Below are positions 8,650 through 11,767 of a stretch of DNA of 11,767 nucleotides, piece by piece; within the stretch, counting starts at the first letter, position 1; every line of letters begins with the position of its first letter. The DNA comes from VRUE01 sp047519745. Lineage in GTDB: Bacteria; Actinomycetota; Thermoleophilia; Solirubrobacterales; 70-9. The DNA lies in the NCBI GenBank assembly GCA_047519745.1, contig JAPVSJ010000039.1, forward strand, positions 1 through 11,767, given 5' to 3'. The notes under the pieces were generated by a model. It did not search any database. It saw only the letters and a program-made list of their open reading frames with translations, and was not told the origin of the DNA. Made by a program: the position numbers and the translations under genes.

Positions 8650-8704
8650 ACCCGCGCTCCTCTCGTAGAAAAGTCCTGCTTAGAGGCGGAAGACTAGCTT
8701 GATT

Positions 8705-8721
8705 GGCGGCTGTCAGCCGCC
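8705..8721 (-). terminator. Hairpin over the stop codon of the RlpA-like gene
   Basis: GGCGGCT and AGCCGCC form a 7-bp perfect stem with a 3-base loop. The TGA stop (8713-8715) lies in the loop and the adjoining stem. No T-run follows on the minus strand, so it may be a weak terminator or a processing/stability hairpin between two same-strand genes. Confidence 0.45.
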
Positions 8722-9210
8722 GCTATGGGGTGCGCCGCCATGTGAGCTCCGCGCGTATTCGAGCGAGACGGCGAAGCGGAGCCGATCGGCGCCGCTCCTT
8801 TCGAACCCGAGAGCGCGCGCGGCAGCCTGGGTCAGGTCCCAGGCGTTGCCGTGGCTGTAGGGGCCGCGGTCGATCACCTGCGTTACGAGCGCGTGTCCCT
8901 GGTAGACGAACTTGACCGTGGTGCCACAGGGAAGGCTGCGGTGGGCGACGCCGATCGTTTCCGGGCCAAGAATCTCCCCACAGGCGGTGTGGCGCCCATA
9001 CAGACCGGGCCCGTACCAGGTCGCGCCGGCCCACTGCATCGGAGCAAAGGCGATTTCGCTCCCGGGCTGGGCGCCGCCGTCGGCGACCGACGAGGCGCCA
9101 CCGGTCGCGGCCTGCGCTGGCGCCGCGGACACGGCGATTGCCGCCACGGACAGCAGTAGGGCAGGCCAAGCTCGGGTTTTCCGCCAGGGGCGGTTTGTGT
9201 TTGTCTTCAT
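8713..9210 (-). CDS. RlpA-like double-psi beta-barrel secreted cell-wall protein
   Basis: A 165-residue exported protein. Residues 1-35 are a signal peptide (basic start, hydrophobic 16-30, cleavage near AQA). The rest is a compact RlpA-type double-psi beta-barrel (about 62-150): ATWYGPGLYG, HTACGE, VAHRSLPCGT, VIDRGPY and WDLTQAAARALGF. Residues E79, H90 and D114 match the E/H/D spacing linked to lytic transglycosylase activity in RlpA, so peptidoglycan cleavage is plausible. C77 and C95 probably form a disulfide across the barrel, unlike the classic TANGE/LPxGT pattern. There is no SPOR domain. The ATG at 9210 is preceded closely by GAAAGAG, and a c-di-AMP riboswitch ends about 11 bases upstream, which sets its regulation. 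Enzyme activity is not proven by sequence. Confidence 0.9.
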   Translation of the reverse strand: MKTNTNRPWRKTRAWPALLLSVAAIAVSAAPAQAATGGASSVADGGAQPGSEIAFAPMQWAGATWYGPGLYGRHTACGEILGPETIGVAHRSLPCGTTVKFVYQGHALVTQVIDRGPYSHGNAWDLTQAAARALGFERSGADRLRFAVSLEYARSSHGGAPHSGG

Positions 9211-9220
9211 CGCTCTTTCG

Positions 9221-9345
9221 AACGCTTACGGGGTTAGCTGACGGGCTCGCGCTGAAAGAGCTGCGCTACGCGGCATAGGCCGGCGATTCGCCCCAACTTG
9301 TGGGTCCCCCGCTCCCCGCGATATGTGGCGGAGATTCAGCGGAAG
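9221..9345 (-). ncRNA. c-di-AMP riboswitch (ydaO/yuaA class)
   Basis: On the minus strand the conserved blocks of the ydaO aptamer occur in order: CGCTGAAT (9334-9341), GGAGCGGGGGACCCA (9301-9315), GGGGCGAATC (9285-9294), CCCGTCAGCTAAC (9233-9245) and GTAAGCG (9223-9229). The class binds cyclic di-AMP and normally shuts off cell-wall remodelling and osmolyte genes; RlpA-like proteins are typical actinobacterial targets. The aptamer ends about 11 bases before the ATG, leaving no room for a separate terminator. Its GCTCTTTC (minus strand, 9254-9261) is an exact complement of the GAAAGAGC ribosome-binding region (9212-9219), which points to translational control. End positions are approximate. 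Confidence 0.93.
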
Positions 9346-9353
9346 TTGGCGGC

Positions 9354-9362
9354 ACGTTAGCA
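9354..9362 (-). promoter_or_regulatory. Candidate extended -10 promoter for the riboswitch-rlpA transcript
   Basis: On the minus strand TGC-TAACGT forms an extended -10-like element; transcription would start near 9347, at the 5' edge of the aptamer. The element sits within a small inverted repeat TTAGC-N4-GCTAA (9357-9370). No clear -35 is visible. Confidence 0.3.
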
Positions 9363-9392
9363 AACGCTAAGACAGAAAATCGTGAAGAGGTT

Positions 9393-9420
9393 GGAAAGGC
9401 CCCCTTTCGGGGGCCTTTCC
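9393..9420. terminator. Strong hairpin terminator after rnpB
   Basis: GGAAAGGCCCCC and GGGGGCCTTTCC form a perfect 12-bp stem with a 4-base loop, beginning immediately 3' of the RNase P RNA on the minus strand. No T-tract follows. It insulates the riboswitch-rlpA unit, whose likely promoter starts only about 25 bases further on. Confidence 0.75.
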
Positions 9421-9421
9421 G

Positions 9422-9788
9422 TAGCGGGCCTGTAAGCCGGATCCTGTCGTGAGCGACCATCTATCTCATCGGGGCCGAAGCCCCGAGGGGCCGCCGGAGC
9501 GGCCCTGCGGCCTACCTGGATCTCGCCGGGCAGGGTCGACGATCCCGTTTGGCCTTGCACCGGGCGGGGTTTGCCTGGCCGCCGCGTCACCGCGACGCCG
9601 GTGCGCTCTTACCGCACCATTTCACCTTTGCCTGTACGCAGCTCACGTGTGGCTGCGCCATCGGCCGTGTGTTTCTGTGGCACTTTCCCGCGGGTTTCCC
9701 CGGGTGGGCGTTACCCACCGCCCTCGCCCTTTGGTGTCCGGACTTTCCTCGAGGGGTTTTCTCTCCCCCCGCGGTCGCTCGGCTCGCC
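9422..9788 (-). ncRNA. rnpB: RNase P RNA, bacterial type A
   Basis: The catalytic RNA that removes the 5' leader of precursor tRNAs, about 367 bases. On the minus strand the universal blocks appear in order: GAGGAAAGTCCGGAC near the 5' end (9739-9753), a CAGAAAC block in the middle, GGTAAGAGCGCACCG, then AGATAGATGGTCGCTC, ACAGGATCCGGCTTACAGGC at the 3' end. The terminal helices can be paired by hand: P1 is GGCGAGCC (9781-9788) with GGCCCGCT (9423-9430), one A-C mismatch; P2 is GAGCGACC (9773-9780) with GGTCGCTC (9451-9458), perfect. These fix the ends to within a few bases. A hairpin terminator follows at 9393-9420. The long open frames across this stretch on the plus strand are not genes. 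Confidence 0.95.
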
Positions 9789-9793
9789 CCCCG

Positions 9794-9799
9794 ATGGTA
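9794..9799 (-). promoter_or_regulatory. Candidate rnpB -10 element
   Basis: TACCAT on the minus strand ends 5 bases before the P1-defined 5' end of rnpB (about 9788), a normal distance to the transcription start. The best TTG-type -35 (TTGTCG, 9821-9826) is 21 bases away, longer than usual. Confidence 0.35.
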
Positions 9800-9849
9800 C
9801 CGCCAACGGGGCCGGGCTCGCGACAATTGCATCGAATATCCTGCCCAAC

Positions 9850-10674
9850 ATGCCGGTAGCCGTCGTCACGGGAGCGGGCGGTGGTCTTGGGCGCGCGATC
9901 GCCCTCGATCTCGCCGGCCGCGGTTACCTGATCCAGGTCACCGACATCGACGCCGACGCAGCCGCCGCGACCGCGGCCGAGATCGGTGCCGGCGCCAGCT
10001 CCTCAGAGCTCGACGTCACCGACCAGGATGCCTGCCACGCAATCGCGACAGCCGCCGCGAAACGATCCGGGACGCTCGATCTGTGGGTCAACAATGCGGG
10101 CGTGCTGGTCACCGGCCAGTCGTGGGAGCAGGACGAGCTGACGCGACGCGCGATGCTCGACGTGAACGCCCTGGGAACGATGAACGGCACGATCGCCGCC
10201 CTGGAGAAGATGCTGCCAGCCGGACGCGGTCACGTGATCAACGTGATCTCCCTGGCGGGGCTGGTTGCGGCCCCGGGAGAGGTGAACTACTCGGCGAGCA
10301 AGCACGCCGCGATGGCCTTCACCCTCGGCACGCTCTTCGACCTGCGCCGCTCCGGCGTGTCCGGTGTGCAGCTCTCCGCCGTTTGCCCGGACGGGATCTG
10401 GACGCCGATGCTCGAGGACAAGCTCGACGATCCCGCGGCGGCCGGCTCCTTCTCCGGGCAACTTCTCACCCCGGGAGAGGTCGCGACCGCCGTGGGCAAG
10501 CTGACCGAACACCCGCGGCCACTGCTCGTGCTGCCACGCTGGCGCGGTCCGCTGCTGCGCCTCTTCGACCTCTTCCCCCGCCTCGCCCTGCGGCTACTAC
10601 CAGTGGTGATGCGCGACGCAAGACGAAGACAGCGCCGCTACAAGAGGCTGATCGAATCAGGCAAGTGGCCCTGA
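9850..10674 (+). CDS. Short-chain dehydrogenase/reductase (SDR)
   Basis: A 274-residue cytoplasmic NAD(P)-dependent oxidoreductase of the classical SDR fold. The Rossmann motif TGAGGGLG is at 7-14, NNAG at 81-84, N106, catalytic S134 and the YxxxK pair Y147/K151 (YSASK), so the active site is complete. D32 at the end of strand beta-2 suggests a preference for NAD over NADP. After the core there is a region typical of membrane-associated SDRs: WRGPLLRLFDLFPRLALRLLPVV (about 231-253, hydrophobic), then a very basic tail (255-267). Substrate is unknown. The ATG at 9850 starts the conserved Rossmann strand; there is no Shine-Dalgarno, and TATCCT at 9837-9842 fits a leaderless transcript. The open frame continues 5' into rnpB but that part is not coding. 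It is divergent from rnpB and convergent with lexA. Confidence 0.93.
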   Translation: MPVAVVTGAGGGLGRAIALDLAGRGYLIQVTDIDADAAAATAAEIGAGASSSELDVTDQDACHAIATAAAKRSGTLDLWVNNAGVLVTGQSWEQDELTRRAMLDVNALGTMNGTIAALEKMLPAGRGHVINVISLAGLVAAPGEVNYSASKHAAMAFTLGTLFDLRRSGVSGVQLSAVCPDGIWTPMLEDKLDDPAAAGSFSGQLLTPGEVATAVGKLTEHPRPLLVLPRWRGPLLRLFDLFPRLALRLLPVVMRDARRRQRRYKRLIESGKWP

Positions 10675-10686
10675 CGGCCCGCGTCA
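10672..10686. terminator. Short inverted repeat joining the SDR and lexA stop codons
   Basis: TGACG-GCCCG-CGTCA: the SDR stop TGA (10672-10674) and the lexA stop (10684-10686, read on the other strand) are the ends of the two 5-bp arms. A TTTT follows on the plus strand (10689-10692). The stem is short, so terminator function is only possible. Confidence 0.35.
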
Positions 10687-11298
10687 AACTTTTCGAACTA
10701 CGCCGATGACCCGGCCGATGACGGAGACCTCGGCGCTGCGGATCGGCTCCATCGTCTCGTTCTCGGGCTGCAGGCGGATGTGGTCGGATTCGCGGAAGAA
10801 ACGCTTGACCGTCGCCTCCTCGCCGATCAGGGCGACGACGATCTCGCCGTCGGTCGCGTCGTCGGCCGGCCGCACGATGACGTAGTCGGCCTCGAAGATG
10901 CCCGCGTCCTTCATGCTTTCGCCGCGGATGCGGAGGACGTAATCGCCATCCTCGCCGCCGACAACGTCGGGGATCTCGATGTATTCCTCGATGTTCTCTT
11001 CGGCCAGGATCGGCGCTCCGGCGGCGACGTGGCCGAGCAGGGGCAGTCCCGATTGGTCGGGCCTGATCGTCTTCTTCGCCTTGTCGATCAGCAGCTCGAT
11101 CGCGCGCGGCTTCGTCGGATCGCGGCGCAGCAGCCCGATCTTCTCGAGGTTGGCGAGGTGGGCATGCACGGTCGAGGAGGAGTGCAGACCAACCGCTTTG
11201 CCGATCTCGCGAACGGTCGGCGGATAGCCGGTTTTCTCCGCGTAGCGGCGGATGAAGTCGAAAATCTCCTTCTGCCTCTTGGTCAGGTCCAGGTCCAC
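10684..11298 (-). CDS. lexA: LexA, SOS-response repressor
   Basis: A 204-residue repressor of DNA-damage genes; RecA filaments trigger its self-cleavage. The N-terminal winged helix-turn-helix (1-65) has the typical TKRQKEIFDFI start and TVREIGKAVGLHSSSTVHAHL recognition region (28-48). The C-terminal protease domain (about 82-204) has the cleavage site A93-G94 (VAAGAP), nucleophile S128 (RGESM) and general base K165 (ATVKRFF). All required residues are present. Start is GTG at 11298, set by a strong GAGGAGG with 7-base spacing. A Gram-positive SOS box lies 37 bases upstream, so autoregulation is expected. It converges with the SDR gene, with nine bases between the stop codons. Confidence 0.97.
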   Translation of the reverse strand: MDLDLTKRQKEIFDFIRRYAEKTGYPPTVREIGKAVGLHSSSTVHAHLANLEKIGLLRRDPTKPRAIELLIDKAKKTIRPDQSGLPLLGHVAAGAPILAEENIEEYIEIPDVVGGEDGDYVLRIRGESMKDAGIFEADYVIVRPADDATDGEIVVALIGEEATVKRFFRESDHIRLQPENETMEPIRSAEVSVIGRVIGVVRKV

Positions 11299-11335
11299 CG
11301 GTAATCCTCCTCGTCATCAAACAAGCGAAGGCGTT

Positions 11336-11349
11336 CGAACACTTGTTCG
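11336..11349. promoter_or_regulatory. LexA operator (SOS box)
   Basis: CGAACACTTGTTCG, a palindrome with 6-bp arms, matches the Gram-positive SOS box CGAACRNRYGTTYG at all but one internal position. Its place 37 bases before the lexA start is standard for autoregulation. The divergent tRNA-Leu lies more than 100 bases away and is unlikely to be controlled by it. Confidence 0.88.
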
Positions 11350-11441
11350 CAGCGTACCGACCGATCCGGACGGGCGCAAGCAAAACCCGCCGGCGCAGCA
11401 GCAGATCCATCCCGCCGCAAGCCCCACCCCCGCCAAACATC

Positions 11442-11447
11442 TAGAAT
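11442..11447 (+). promoter_or_regulatory. Candidate -10 element of tRNA-Leu
   Basis: TAGAAT matches five of six bases of the sigma70 -10 and ends 11 bases before the mature tRNA 5' end. No recognisable -35 stands 16-18 bases upstream, where the sequence is C-rich. Confidence 0.45.
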
Positions 11448-11458
11448 CGCCACCCCAC

Positions 11459-11544
11459 GCGGCTGTGGCGGAACTGGTAGACGCGCAAGCTTGAGGGGCT
11501 TGTGTCCTTTACGGGACGTGATGGTTCGACTCCATTCAGCCGCA
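11459..11544 (+). tRNA. tRNA-Leu, anticodon GAG
   Basis: An 86-base class II tRNA reading CUC and CUU codons. The acceptor stem is GCGGCTG (11459-11465) with CAGCCGC (11537-11543), fully paired, discriminator A at 11544. The D stem is GCG/CGC. The anticodon stem CAAGC/GCTTG encloses TTGAGGG with GAG at 34-36. A long variable arm GTCC-N6-GGAC marks the leucine/serine class, and the T arm has the GTTCGAC core. CCA is not encoded. The last nine bases overlap the stop-codon end of the hydrolase gene on the other strand. Confidence 0.96.
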
Positions 11545-11767
11545 TTGAAAACCCCGCTCTGGTGGGAGCGGCGAAAAGGCACACGTCTGGCTCGACGAGG
11601 TTGCCGAGCAGCGGTTCGCGGCGGGAGCCGACGCGTAGCGGGAGAGCCACGCCGCGGCGAGATCGGCGACCCGCTCCAGCGCACCCGGCTCTTCGAACAG
11701 ATGGGTGGCGCCGGGCACGATCGCAACCTCGTGCTCGCAGCGCAGCAACGCCGCCGCCTGCTCGTTC
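11536..11767 (-). CDS. Alpha/beta hydrolase (dienelactone hydrolase-like), C-terminal part only
   Basis: Only the last 76 codons are inside the window; the N-terminus lies beyond 11767. The readable part, VAIVPGATHLFEEPG then ALERVADLAAAWL, is the typical last strand, catalytic-histidine loop (ATHLF) and final helix of alpha/beta hydrolases of the dienelactone hydrolase type. After WLSRY, where relatives usually end, the frame continues for about 34 more residues, rich in serine and cysteine, to a TGA that lies opposite the 3' end of tRNA-Leu. That tail looks like read-through of intergenic sequence. Substrate cannot be judged from the fragment. Confidence 0.75.
   Translation of the reverse strand, partial: NEQAAALLRCEHEVAIVPGATHLFEEPGALERVADLAAAWLSRYASAPAANRCSATSSSQTCAFSPLPPERGFQCG
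11554..11571 (+). terminator. Possible hairpin terminator of tRNA-Leu
   Basis: CCGCTC and GAGCGG form a 6-bp stem with a 6-base loop ten bases after the tRNA, followed by CGAAAAGG and no T-run. It lies within the tail coding region of the opposite-strand hydrolase. Confidence 0.4.

Noticed and set aside
9549..9849. Plus-strand open frames extending the SDR protein upstream or standing alone
   Set aside because: This DNA is the rnpB gene on the other strand; the conserved SDR sequence begins at the ATG at 9850.
10466..11440. 324-codon minus-strand frame over lexA
   Set aside because: Arginine-rich out-of-frame reading of lexA and the SDR 3' end; the LexA frame holds all functional residues.
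11459..11544. tRNA-Leu as an integration site
   Set aside because: No partial tRNA copy or mobile gene is visible downstream; the flanking sequence is an ordinary hydrolase gene.

Overview
The window reads as ordinary chromosomal core sequence from a high-GC Gram-positive bacterium. The likely group is Actinomycetota, and the style of the proteins (glutamine synthetase, secreted RlpA-like protein, MMPL exporter) recalls the Thermoleophilia/Solirubrobacterales. That assignment is inference. It rests on strong GC bias at third codon positions, a Gram-positive SOS box (CGAAC-N4-GTTCG) before lexA, an actinobacterial-style type A RNase P RNA, and a ydaO-type c-di-AMP riboswitch before a cell-wall gene. 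No mobile element, CRISPR array, prophage or integration scar was seen.

Layout. Positions 1-1287 (minus) hold the first 429 codons of a cytoplasmic GGDEF-EAL cyclic-di-GMP enzyme. Divergent from it, 1416-5803 (plus) is a two-gene unit: a DUF255 thioredoxin-domain/six-hairpin protein and, 14 bases later, an MMPL-family RND exporter. The exporter overlaps tail to tail with a class I glutamine synthetase (5763-7115, minus). A 232-base divergent region (7116-7347) separates glnA from a cysteine-free AhpD/carboxymuconolactone-decarboxylase-like gene (7348-7920, plus). That region carries a good sigma70-type promoter whose -10 is overlapped by a perfect 8-bp-arm inverted repeat. A 26-bp perfect palindrome closes the gene against a minus-strand secreted protein of unknown function (7933-8649).

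Upstream of that protein on the same strand come an RlpA-like cell-wall protein (8713-9210) with a c-di-AMP riboswitch in its leader (about 9221-9345), a strong hairpin terminator (9393-9420) and the RNase P RNA gene rnpB (about 9422-9788). Divergent from rnpB is an SDR oxidoreductase (9850-10674, plus). It converges on lexA (10684-11298, minus), which has its own SOS box. A tRNA-Leu(GAG) follows at 11459-11544 (plus). The window closes with the C-terminus of an alpha/beta hydrolase on the minus strand, whose stop codon lies antisense to the 3' end of the tRNA.

Functionally the genes form several small independent units. Second-messenger themes appear twice: c-di-GMP turnover at the left edge and c-di-AMP control of cell-wall remodelling in the middle. 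I did not find a convincing undescribed multigene system. The most informative local signals are the riboswitch, which contains an 8-base perfect complement to the rlpA ribosome-binding region, and the operator plus catalytic-residue loss of the AhpD-like gene.
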